64,000 nucleotides of DNA from Murimonas intestini. Lineage in GTDB: Bacteria; Bacillota; Clostridia; Lachnospirales; Lachnospiraceae. Below the pieces are notes generated by a model. The model was not told where the DNA came from. It ran no database searches and saw only the letters and a list, made by a program, of their open reading frames with translations. Each line of letters begins with the position of its first letter. Within the stretch, counting starts at the first letter, position 1. The DNA is taken from positions 1 through 64,000 of the forward strand of contig NZ_JANKBI010000009.1 of assembly GCF_024622195.1 (NCBI RefSeq), in the 5' to 3' direction. The position numbers and the translations under genes are program-made. Below are positions 35,076-43,881 of this stretch, in pieces.

Positions 35076-35967
35076 CAAAGCAAGAGAGCTGCAGCTGGAA
35101 CTTATTGAGCTGAATAAATCAAAACTCGATAATATCGAAGATGATTTCGACAACCTCATCTCCTATCAGGAAAAGCTCATCAGCAATCAGAAAAGTTTTA
35201 TTGATCTGCAGGAAGCCAAAGGCGGCTCCGCCTCTGTCTCTGATTATGACGGGATGATTGACGCCCAAAACCAGATCATTTCTTACTTGAATGGAAAACG
35301 ACAGGAGCTGCAGAATCAGTTTGATTCTCTGACCAGCAGTGGTGTTCTTGTTGAAAATACAGATGACTGGTGGGAGTGGAAAGGAAATATAGAATCCATC
35401 CAGAAGGAGCTGAACAGTGCCAGGTCTGATATAGAAGACCTGAATGACTCAATCCGTGATATACGGTGGCAGGGCTTCAACGACGGCATCGATAAACTGG
35501 ATGACCTGAATGATGAATTAGATTTTCTTTCCGATAAAATTGAAGATTCTGCTCTCTTCTCGGAGGACGGCAAACTCACATCCGCAGGCAGTACAAAAAT
35601 TGCTCTGCTCTCCATGCAGATGGTTAACGCACGGACTAAAGTAGCTGATTATGATATGGCTATTAAGGCCCTGGACCGTGAGCTTGCAAATGGAGTAATT
35701 TCCCAAAGCCAGTATAATGAGGAGCTTGGAAAGTATAAAGAACAGCAGCGAAAGGCATCTAATGAGTTGTCAAAATATAAAAAGGCAGTCATAGATGTTG
35801 TAAAAGAAGGCATCGATAAACAGACCGATGCAATGGAAAAATATATCAAGGCCCAGAAGGAGGCCATATCTCAGGAAGAACGGTACGAAGATTATCTGGA
35901 AAGGGTTAATGAAACTCAGAAACAGATCAACTCTATCCGTGGGCTGTGCAGAAAAAACTCTGAGTAA
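34978..35967 (+). pseudogene. Tape-measure fragment, out of frame with copy A
   Basis: Open frame whose residues from DLYEKAQDCSDKARE to TQKQINSIR match copy B almost perfectly (nucleotides 35044-35939 versus 41529-42424). After 35939 the match ends and the frame closes within 10 codons (GLCRKNSE). It is coiled-coil rich. No ribosome site supports independent translation, so it is most likely a non-functional remnant or a recombination reservoir for copy B. Confidence 0.65.
35044..35939 (+). repeat. Direct repeat, copy 1 (896 bp)
   Basis: Nearly identical to 41529-42424, offset 6485 bases. By eye there are about ten single-base differences, for example GAGCTG versus GATCTG near the start and GACGGC versus AACGGC in the middle. 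Both edges are sharp. Confidence 0.88.
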
Positions 35968-36143
35968 TCTGCCCATTTTTAGTTCGTTGAAACAGTGGAG
36001 TACCAAGTTTAACAAATATTTTATTAAATTAAAACCATATTATCTTTTATTATTTCGATTTCTATCCTTGCAATTTTCTAACAAGCAGGGTTTAGATATA
36101 GTAACCATCAACCGATTTCCATCACAAAGAAAGGATATGTATA
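35968..36143 (+). promoter_or_regulatory. Leader of tape-measure copy B
   Basis: AT-rich spacer containing CTATCCTTGCAATTTTC and GCAGGGTTTAGATA, matching the leader of copy A. CACAAAGAAAGGA supplies the ribosome site for the ATG at 36144. Confidence 0.45.
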
Positions 36144-36413
36144 ATGGAAAATTCTCAGAATATAACAGTCATTCCTCATTTGGATACCAAGAGCCTCACT
36201 GCCCAGCTGCAGAACTACACGGGCAAACTCAAGCTTGATATTGACTCTTCGGAACTGCAGCGACAGCTTCAGACAGCTCTCAAAATCCCAGTTAAGGTAC
36301 CTATAGAACTTAAAACGCCTGCCCCTCCGTCAAACGAGAAAAACGGCTTTCTCTCCTTCCTGTCGGAAGCTTCTTCTTATTCAACTAAAACAGTAATACC
36401 CAGCGTGGGTTGA
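36144..36413 (+). CDS. Tape-measure copy B, exon 1
   Basis: These 89 codons from MENSQNITVIPHLD to IPSVG are followed by a TGA formed by the first bases of intron B. The exon ends GTGGGT at 36405-36410. It pairs with copy A exon 1 in length and pattern (hydrophobic start, then Gln/Leu-rich helix, then Pro-rich linker). With splicing it supplies the N-terminus of the intact tape-measure protein (total about 2252 residues). Confidence 0.8.
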   Translation: MENSQNITVIPHLDTKSLTAQLQNYTGKLKLDIDSSELQRQLQTALKIPVKVPIELKTPAPPSNEKNGFLSFLSEASSYSTKTVIPSVG

Positions 36414-37370
36414 CCCAAAATGTAGGGTGACACTCAGGATGCCCACGAACCGTCCGGCGGTGACGCGGAACGAACCAGCTAGATTCACACTGGTAAGGGA
36501 CGGTTAAGAAAAACAGCCTAAACTGGCCGCATCTGCGGCTGCAAGTTCATATAACTCTTGCACGGGAAAGCGAAAGCCAATCCGCAGCGACGCAGACCGG
36601 CGTTTTCGTTTACTACATATAAAAACCTGATGACAGTATAGTACATATCATCAGGTATTAAAACAGTTTAATGGTCTGAACGTTCAGAGACTATAACGGC
36701 TGCATGGTTTCTTTATCTATATCATAAAATACATGAATGCACGGAGAAATCATGAAGGGATAGTCCAAAACTAACCATAAGATTTTAAATGTAAGTCTAT
36801 ATGGAAAAAGTTATAACAACCCCCTATCGGTTGTTTGGGAAATGATAGGACTTAAAAATCACTATTACAATTATAACAATGCCACTGCTTACCTATTCCC
36901 TTAGAAAAAATGCCAAAAAATTCATTAGATACTATACTTCCCCCTGTAATCTTTCCCGTATTATTACTATGGCAATATGGGCAAGTCACTTTAGGCTTAG
37001 AATTCTTAAAAACCTCCTTCATTATTTTTTTTTGCTTTATTTTTCGGCTATCGTATGCCTCCTGGCTATATTCGGGGGACTTTTTTATAATATTTTCTAT
37101 TATTTCATTTCGCGCATTATTATATTCCTCAAAACTCCAGCTGTCTATTTCCTCTTGTGAATTTTGTAATTCATATTCACTAAATGGTATATTACAGAAA
37201 TTGCAGCTTCCACCCTTTTTCCCATTATCAGGAGAAAATCCACAACGTTTACAGTAGCGAAAAATTTTAGGTTGTAAAAAATTATACATATTAATCTCCT
37301 TACATATTTAATATATTTTTATTTTAACATCTTTTTTTAATTCTATCAACTTCCCAATAATATAGTTTTG
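36411..37370 (+). ncRNA. Group I intron B in tape-measure gene
   Basis: A 960-base intron inserted at the same site as intron A. P1 is GTGGGT (36405-36410) with GCCCAC (36441-36446), U-G at the splice site. P10 is AGGAT, just before the guide, with ATTCT, the first bases of exon 2. P7 is GACTAT (36689-36694) with ATAGTC (36760-36765). The final base is G (37370) after GTTTT, as in intron A. Joining GGT to ATT keeps the frame (PSVG-ILDSIIK). The core between about 36505 and 36600 is nearly identical to intron A. An antisense zinc-ribbon gene occupies the 3' part. Confidence 0.9.
36852..37289 (-). CDS. Zinc-ribbon protein encoded antisense within intron B
   Basis: This 145-residue paralogue of the intron A protein has CKRCGF with CNFC at the N-terminus and CPYCHSN with CYNCNSDF at the C-terminus, separated by a charged helix (EEYNNARNEIIENIIKKSPEYSQEAYDSRK). 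The ATG is preceded on the minus strand by AAGGAGATTAAT. Preservation of both zinc pairs and a ribosome site in two diverged copies argues that the antisense gene is functional. Role unknown. Confidence 0.82.
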   Translation of the reverse strand: MYNFLQPKIFRYCKRCGFSPDNGKKGGSCNFCNIPFSEYELQNSQEEIDSWSFEEYNNARNEIIENIIKKSPEYSQEAYDSRKIKQKKIMKEVFKNSKPKVTCPYCHSNNTGKITGGSIVSNEFFGIFSKGIGKQWHCYNCNSDF

Positions 37371-40300
37371 ATTCTAGATTCAATAATAAAATCATTAAGC
37401 AGTAGAAAAAAATCATTTCAAGATTCTTTAAATGGTTTTGATATAAAAAATTTATATGGTAGGTACCAGACTATAAAAGCTTCTGGTGACCCTTTCGGTT
37501 TAAAGAATTTTCTAAATAATCTTCCTTCAGATAAACTAGAAGGATTTTTTACTGAGCTCGATAAAGGAAATATGGATATAAATGAATTTTCTGAATTTAT
37601 CCAGAACAGTGCCTCTGAAATGTCTGTCTTTGGTGCTATGGCATCCGGTGCCGGTTCCAGCATCCGTTCGGCCTTGAGCGGCATTGCCAGCTCTTTTGTC
37701 AATTTTGGCATTATGACGCTTGCAAATCTAGCTGTTTCTGGTGTCGTAAGTTTTATTGATGACCAGATTCATAAAAGTGAACGCCTAATTGAAAAGGGTA
37801 AACAAGCTAAATCTACAATTAATGACCTTAAAAGAGAATTCTCATCTAAGGTAGATAATGCACATTCTTTAGCCTCTCAATACGACACACTTGCAAGGGG
37901 CGTCGATACCTTAAATGGAAAAAACATTTCCCTCAATGACGATGATTACCGGCAATTCCTCTCTGTCAACCAGCAGCTTTTGGAACTCTTCCCATCACTT
38001 GACCGCGTATATGACAGCAATGGAAACGCCATGGTACGTCTCAATGGGGATGCTTCAACCCTATCTGATTCATTAAATAATATTTTAGAATTACAGGGCA
38101 GGGAGAACAGTAAAGCAATTGTAGAAAAACTGCCGGATGCTTTTAATGGTACTCTTGAGGAGGTCAATAAATCTAACCATAAATTAGAGGAATTAAGGCA
38201 TCAAAGAGCTCTGATAATGTCACAGCTGAATCACGATCCACTTAGCATTGCAGACAGCTTCTCCAACAACAGCAGCATTGTTTTCTCTGGCAGCAGTTGG
38301 GATGATGCCTCCAGTCTTGCCAATACTTTTAAACAGTTATTAGATGAATCAAATATCACATATGAACAGCCCAAATTTCAGGAAATATCCTCTTTAGACA
38401 ATACTTCTGTTTCCTGGCTTGCACAGGTAGACGTTAATGCTGAAGAACAAAATAAAAACCGACAGCTATTTCAAGAAGTATATTCCAAATTTTCATCTGA
38501 TGCTTACACAGATACCATGAGGGATTATGTTAATAATACATTGGATATGTTAGCTGTCCTTGAGCAGGATAAAGAATCCTGGGGAGAACTGGATGCTTCA
38601 CTTTATACCTGGCTCCAACAAGAATCCGATGACTTTAATTATATGACCAATCAAGATAAAAACGCAGTCAACAATATCATTGCAAATACAAACTGGGATA
38701 AAGTTGACGGAGTATCTGACTTCAGTGATGCAAAGTTATATATCCAGGACAACATTATTCCTCTTTTTAAAGAAACAGTACTGAGCGACAGCGGAGGTTC
38801 AATGCAATCCATGCTGCTGGATTTCCTCCAGGTTGACCCATCTTCTCTTAGTTCCAAAGCTTATATGGATATCTACGATAATATGATAGCAGATATACAG
38901 AAGCAATTCGGCGAAGAAGAGGCAAACAAAATATCCGTCATATTCGAACCCACAATCGCTAATGTCAGGGAAACTGATTCCCTTATCCAGTCTATGCGCG
39001 ATTCAATCAGCGCCACCTTTTCAAAGGACACTTCGTTTAATAATAATATATTAAATACATTTTCCGATGAAGAGATACAACTTATCTATAAGATAACTGC
39101 CCAAGATAACTTCTCTGACACTTTTAGCAATGTACTCAACCAGGTCGATGCCATTACACAACAATCCACCATCAAAATCTCAGCCAAATTTGATGATGCT
39201 GAATCAGGCTTTAATTCATTTATGTCATCCTTCTCATCTATCTCTGATATTTTGTCATCCCAATCAGCTGGAACCGGAATTTCAATGGATATATATAATA
39301 CTGAAGGTCTTAATGATTATCGTTCTGCCCTTGAGAATGTTAATGGGGTTATTCAGTTAAATAAAGATAAAGTAGAAGAACTTTCAAAAGCTAAAGCAAA
39401 AGAGACCCTCACAACATTAGAAGCAAATGACGCGCAGGCTAAGAATCAATATATTCGGAATATGGAAGAAATAGAACAGCTGCGCAATTCGGATCTTGAA
39501 TTAACAGAAGCCCAGAAAACTCGTCTTGAATTTTTAGAATCACAACAATCGCTTATTTCATCAAACTCTCAGCAATATCAAATTATGGCAGATACTATCA
39601 GGCAAGCAACAGGTGCATACCAGGAATGGCTGGATAACCAAAACGGACCTGAGGCCGGCGATATGGGAACTGATGTAGAAAATGCTATTACTGCTATACG
39701 GGATGTCGCTGACGAAAATTCTGATAGTTATGGCCGAATAGGTACAAATAAGTATAAAGCAGCTATGGAATTTATTGTCCCTGACACAATACCTGAAGAA
39801 GAAGTTCAGTCATATGTGGAGAATCTCCAAACTTATTTTAAAGATAAAGCAGGCGCAGAAAAATTTATCGAAGAGGCTCTTGACAAAGGTTTAATGGAGT
39901 ATTCCCCAGATAACGGCACTTTACAAATTGCAGCCGGGAAAACTATGGAGGACTATGCTGCTGCATTTAATTGGAAACCTGAAACAATACAGGCGATGTT
40001 CGGTATTCAAAAAGATTTTGGGATAGATTTACAATTTGAAAATTACAATACTGGTTCTATTAATGATGAGATAATTTCTACACAAGAGAATATAGATATC
40101 ATCCAAGCACGAATTGATGAATTAAATGAAAAGCCGTATCATACGAAAGTAGAAAGTGAAGAATTACATCAGCTTCTTGAAGATCTTCAGATGGCTTATG
40201 AATTACAAAACAACCTTGGTTCCCAAAAAGTATCTGAATACGTTGGCCTTGAGCAGGAAATAGGTTCAAGAACATCTATTTTAAATGCTTACAAACAAGA

Positions 40301-43300
40301 TGGTATAATTAGTGAAGATGAAATCGCTCAAGCGGAAGCCCAAATTGCAAATCTAATAGCACAAAAAGAACAGTTAGGAGTTCCCACTCAAATACAAATT
40401 GAAACATACATAGGGGAACTAGATAGTCAGATTGAAATTTATCAGCAAGAATTAAGTACTTTAGAGCAGAAAAAAATGCATTTAGGCGTTGCTATTGAAC
40501 CTGGAACTGAAGAGCGTATAAGTGAATTAAAACAATTAATCTCCAATGCTGAAGCTGATAAAGAGACCGCAAAACTATCTTGTACTGTGGAATTAAATTC
40601 TAATACTTATACTGAAAAAAAGAATACTATAGAAAATGATAGCTTTACGCCTAAGAGAATTACTGTTTCGGCAGAAGTCTGGGATGCAAGGCAGCAGTTG
40701 TATAATATTCGCAGAGAATTAGATGCTATTAAAAGTAAAACTGTCTATATAACAACAGTCAATTCTACCCTCAATCTGCCTTCAATAGGTAATACTACTT
40801 CTGGTAATGATTCAAAACCGTCGATTTCTGGTATACATACCGTTAATGGTACTGCTCATGTTAATGGTACATTATGGGCCTCCGCTTATACCGGTTTAGC
40901 TTATGCAACTGGTAATTGGGCATCCAGAAGGTCTGGGACAACATTAATTGGTGAGCTTGGACGAGAAATCGTGGTAAATCCCAATACTGGAAAGTGGCGA
41001 ACTTATGGTGACAATGGCGCTGAATTTATAAACTTGCCTTTTGGTGCAATTGTCTTTAATCACAAACAAACAGAGGCTCTGTTAGAAAGAGGATTCGTAG
41101 CGGGCAGAGGGGCTGCTATGGTAAATGGTACTGCTCTAATCCCTAAAAATACACAGACTAACTCTGGCAACGCTTTCGTCTCCGGCACCGCCCTGGCCGA
41201 TGGCAATTCCGATTCTTCTAAAAAGGCCGACACCACAATTGACTGGATAGAACGCCTGACAAAGAGCCTGGAGCGGATGTTTGACGCTCTGAAATCTTAT
41301 GCGGAGGACTTATATCAGACTTACCAGAACCAAAACGCAGCTATAGATACTGCCCTGGCAAAGGGCAATAAAGACGTTAAGACATTCCGGGACGCCTCTG
41401 TGTATTATACAAAAAAAGCATCTGCTGTCGGGATCGATAATAGTCTGCAGAAGAAAATCCGTGAGGGCCAGCTGTACATTGAAGATATAGAGGATGAAGA
41501 CCTTCGTGAAAAAATAAAGGAATTCCAGGATCTCTACGAAAAAGCCCAGGACTGCTCTGACAAAGCAAGAGATCTGCAGATGGAACTTATTGAGCTGAAT
41601 AAATCAAAACTCGATAATATCGAAGATGATTTTGACAACCTCATCTCCTATCAGGAAAAGCTCATCAGCAATCAGAAAAGTTTTATTGATCTGCAGGATG
41701 CCAAAGGCGGCTCCGCCTCTGTCTCTGATTATGACGGGATGATTGACGCCCAAAACCAGATCATTTCTTACTTGAATGGAAAACGACAGGAGCTGCAGAA
41801 TCAGTTTGATTCTCTGACCAGCAGTGGTGTTCTTGTTGAAAATACAGATGACTGGTGGGAGTGGAAAGGAAATATAGAATCCATCCAGAAGGAGCTGAAC
41901 AGTGCCAGGTCTGATATAGAAGACCTGAATGACTCAATCCGTGATATACGGTGGCAGGGCTTCAACAACGGCATCGATAAACTGGATGACCTGAATGATG
42001 AATTAGATTTTCTTTCCGATAAAATCGAAGATTCTGCTCTCTTCTCGGAGGACGGCAAACTCACATCCGCAGGCAGTACAAAAATTGCTCTGCTCTCCAT
42101 GCAGATGGTTAACGCACGGACTAAAGTGGCTGATTATGATATGGCTATTAAGGCCCTGGACCGTGAGCTTGCAAATGGAGTAATTTCCCAAAGCCAGTAT
42201 AATGAGGAGCTTGGAGAGTATAAAGAACAGCAGCGAAAGGCATCTAATGAGTTGTCAAAATATAAAAAGGCAGTCATAGATGTTGTAAAAGAAGGCATCG
42301 ATAAACAGACCGATGCAATGGAAAAATATATCAAGGCCCAGAAGGAGGCCATATCTCAGGAAGAACGGTACGAAGATTATCTGGAAAGGGTTAATGAAAC
42401 TCAGAAACAGATCAACTCTATCCGGGCACAGCTGGCTTCCATGTCCGGGGATGATTCCGGTTCTGCAAAAGCAAAACGCCAGTCTCTGAATGATGAACTT
42501 CTGAAGCTGGAAGATAAACTGGCTAAAGATCAGAAGGATCATAAAACCGATATGCTCAAAGAGGCATATGATGAAGAGCTGGATGCTTTAAAGGAAAAAG
42601 CAGATAAAGAGAAAGAACTTCTCGATACTGACCTTACAGCGCAGTCAGAAGCCATTGCAGGAATGCTCGCCGGGGCACAGGATAATTATGCAGCTGTCTA
42701 TGAAGAGCTTGGAAGTATGGCGGAAGCCTACGGGATCCACCTGTCATCTGAATTATCCGATCCCTGGAAAAACGCTGTCACTGCCATAGAGACTTACAAA
42801 AAAGCGGCAGCAGCAGCCTCCCAGACTGCAGCCGGACAATCAGCCGTTGGCAGCAATGTGGCTGATATTAATACAAATGCCCAGAAGCAGGCCACAAATA
42901 ATTCTGCATCCGTGCCGCCTGCCAAAGAAACTGCCGCGGCCAAAGCCGGCGGACAGTGGAAAAAGAACAACACAGGCTGGTGGTATGAACATGACGGCGG
43001 TTCCTATACAAAAAACGGCTGGGAACAGATAGACGGCAAATGGTATCATTTTGACGGAAAAGGTTACATGCAGAAGGGCTGGGTCAAAGACGGACAGACA
43101 TGGTATTATCTGAATCCGGGCGGAGATATGGCAGTCAACAAATGGATCAAAGCCGCTAATGGCAAAGACTGGTACTATCTGGGCAGCGACGGCAAAATGG
43201 TAGAAAACGGGATGATTAATTCCAACGGTAAAGATTACTATTTGGCTGCCGGCGGAAAAATGAAGACAGGATGGTTTAAACTTGGAGCCACCTGGTACTA

Positions 43301-43862
43301 CGCCAATGCCAGCGGTGCCGTCCAGAAAAACCAGTGGATCAAAGGAGCCAATGGAAAAGACTGGTATTATGTGGGGCCGGACGGTATCATGTACGCAAAT
43401 ATGAATGCCGTCATAGACGGAAAGAATTCACGTTTTGACGGAAATGGACGCTGGCTGGGTTACTTTGCCAGAGGCGCCAGAGATATCTCTTCCCTTACCG
43501 GCTACGGTGTCATTGGTGAGGGGGGCCGCGACGAGCTTGTTGCTACTAAAGGCGGACAGCTTGTGAGACTTGATGATGCAAAAATGATATTCAGCAATGA
43601 ACAGACAAAACGTCTCTGGGAGCTGAGCCAGCTGAGTGCTCCCCTCTCCCTGTCCGCTGCCGCAAGTTCTCTTCCCGCTGCCGCTCTGCCTTCTCAAAAA
43701 GCAGTCAGTATATCCCAGAACTTCGGCAGTTTAATTACAGTAGAAGGCAACGTAACAAAAGATGCCCTGCCCGGGCTTGAAAAAATAATGGACCAGAAAT
43801 TGAAGTCCTTTGAAAAAAATATGTATCAGGGCCTGCAGTCCTTGACTGGCCTGAAACGCTAA
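37371..43862 (+). CDS. Tape-measure protein, exon 2 (intact copy B)
   Basis: About 2163 residues downstream of the splice site. Order: N-terminal helical region; hydrophobic segment (SIRSALSGIASSFVNFGIMTLANLAVSGVVSFI); long coiled-coil body; a Gly-rich patch with TTLIGELGREIVVNPNTG (about residue 1200); more coiled coil in the 896-bp shared block; then about six aromatic cell-wall-binding repeats (residues about 1860-2010, with GWVKDGQTWYYLNPGG and KDWYYLGSDG); and finally GYGVIGEGGRDELVATKGG and a basic C-terminus. It sets tail length; by the usual 0.15 nm per residue the tail would be roughly 340 nm. Cell-wall-binding repeats in a tape measure are uncommon. Confidence 0.88.
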   Translation: MLDSIIKSLSSRKKSFQDSLNGFDIKNLYGRYQTIKASGDPFGLKNFLNNLPSDKLEGFFTELDKGNMDINEFSEFIQNSASEMSVFGAMASGAGSSIRSALSGIASSFVNFGIMTLANLAVSGVVSFIDDQIHKSERLIEKGKQAKSTINDLKREFSSKVDNAHSLASQYDTLARGVDTLNGKNISLNDDDYRQFLSVNQQLLELFPSLDRVYDSNGNAMVRLNGDASTLSDSLNNILELQGRENSKAIVEKLPDAFNGTLEEVNKSNHKLEELRHQRALIMSQLNHDPLSIADSFSNNSSIVFSGSSWDDASSLANTFKQLLDESNITYEQPKFQEISSLDNTSVSWLAQVDVNAEEQNKNRQLFQEVYSKFSSDAYTDTMRDYVNNTLDMLAVLEQDKESWGELDASLYTWLQQESDDFNYMTNQDKNAVNNIIANTNWDKVDGVSDFSDAKLYIQDNIIPLFKETVLSDSGGSMQSMLLDFLQVDPSSLSSKAYMDIYDNMIADIQKQFGEEEANKISVIFEPTIANVRETDSLIQSMRDSISATFSKDTSFNNNILNTFSDEEIQLIYKITAQDNFSDTFSNVLNQVDAITQQSTIKISAKFDDAESGFNSFMSSFSSISDILSSQSAGTGISMDIYNTEGLNDYRSALENVNGVIQLNKDKVEELSKAKAKETLTTLEANDAQAKNQYIRNMEEIEQLRNSDLELTEAQKTRLEFLESQQSLISSNSQQYQIMADTIRQATGAYQEWLDNQNGPEAGDMGTDVENAITAIRDVADENSDSYGRIGTNKYKAAMEFIVPDTIPEEEVQSYVENLQTYFKDKAGAEKFIEEALDKGLMEYSPDNGTLQIAAGKTMEDYAAAFNWKPETIQAMFGIQKDFGIDLQFENYNTGSINDEIISTQENIDIIQARIDELNEKPYHTKVESEELHQLLEDLQMAYELQNNLGSQKVSEYVGLEQEIGSRTSILNAYKQDGIISEDEIAQAEAQIANLIAQKEQLGVPTQIQIETYIGELDSQIEIYQQELSTLEQKKMHLGVAIEPGTEERISELKQLISNAEADKETAKLSCTVELNSNTYTEKKNTIENDSFTPKRITVSAEVWDARQQLYNIRRELDAIKSKTVYITTVNSTLNLPSIGNTTSGNDSKPSISGIHTVNGTAHVNGTLWASAYTGLAYATGNWASRRSGTTLIGELGREIVVNPNTGKWRTYGDNGAEFINLPFGAIVFNHKQTEALLERGFVAGRGAAMVNGTALIPKNTQTNSGNAFVSGTALADGNSDSSKKADTTIDWIERLTKSLERMFDALKSYAEDLYQTYQNQNAAIDTALAKGNKDVKTFRDASVYYTKKASAVGIDNSLQKKIREGQLYIEDIEDEDLREKIKEFQDLYEKAQDCSDKARDLQMELIELNKSKLDNIEDDFDNLISYQEKLISNQKSFIDLQDAKGGSASVSDYDGMIDAQNQIISYLNGKRQELQNQFDSLTSSGVLVENTDDWWEWKGNIESIQKELNSARSDIEDLNDSIRDIRWQGFNNGIDKLDDLNDELDFLSDKIEDSALFSEDGKLTSAGSTKIALLSMQMVNARTKVADYDMAIKALDRELANGVISQSQYNEELGEYKEQQRKASNELSKYKKAVIDVVKEGIDKQTDAMEKYIKAQKEAISQEERYEDYLERVNETQKQINSIRAQLASMSGDDSGSAKAKRQSLNDELLKLEDKLAKDQKDHKTDMLKEAYDEELDALKEKADKEKELLDTDLTAQSEAIAGMLAGAQDNYAAVYEELGSMAEAYGIHLSSELSDPWKNAVTAIETYKKAAAAASQTAAGQSAVGSNVADINTNAQKQATNNSASVPPAKETAAAKAGGQWKKNNTGWWYEHDGGSYTKNGWEQIDGKWYHFDGKGYMQKGWVKDGQTWYYLNPGGDMAVNKWIKAANGKDWYYLGSDGKMVENGMINSNGKDYYLAAGGKMKTGWFKLGATWYYANASGAVQKNQWIKGANGKDWYYVGPDGIMYANMNAVIDGKNSRFDGNGRWLGYFARGARDISSLTGYGVIGEGGRDELVATKGGQLVRLDDAKMIFSNEQTKRLWELSQLSAPLSLSAAASSLPAAALPSQKAVSISQNFGSLITVEGNVTKDALPGLEKIMDQKLKSFEKNMYQGLQSLTGLKR
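41529..42424 (+). repeat. Direct repeat, copy 2 (896 bp)
   Basis: In-frame part of the intact tape measure, nearly identical to 35044-35939. The rest of the two tape-measure copies is strongly diverged, so this block has been shared recently by duplication or gene conversion. Confidence 0.88.
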
Positions 43863-43881
43863 AGAAAGAGAAGGTGATTAC

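Noticed and set aside
35030..35080. Programmed ribosomal frameshift joining copy A to the downstream fragment
   Set aside because: No slippery heptamer or following structure is visible, the homologous sequence is missing on both sides, and the break coincides with the edge of the 896-bp repeat.
32762..37370. Group II introns or retrons
   Set aside because: No reverse transcriptase, no GUGYG 5' end and no domain V-like hairpin; the P1/P7/P10 pattern is that of group I.
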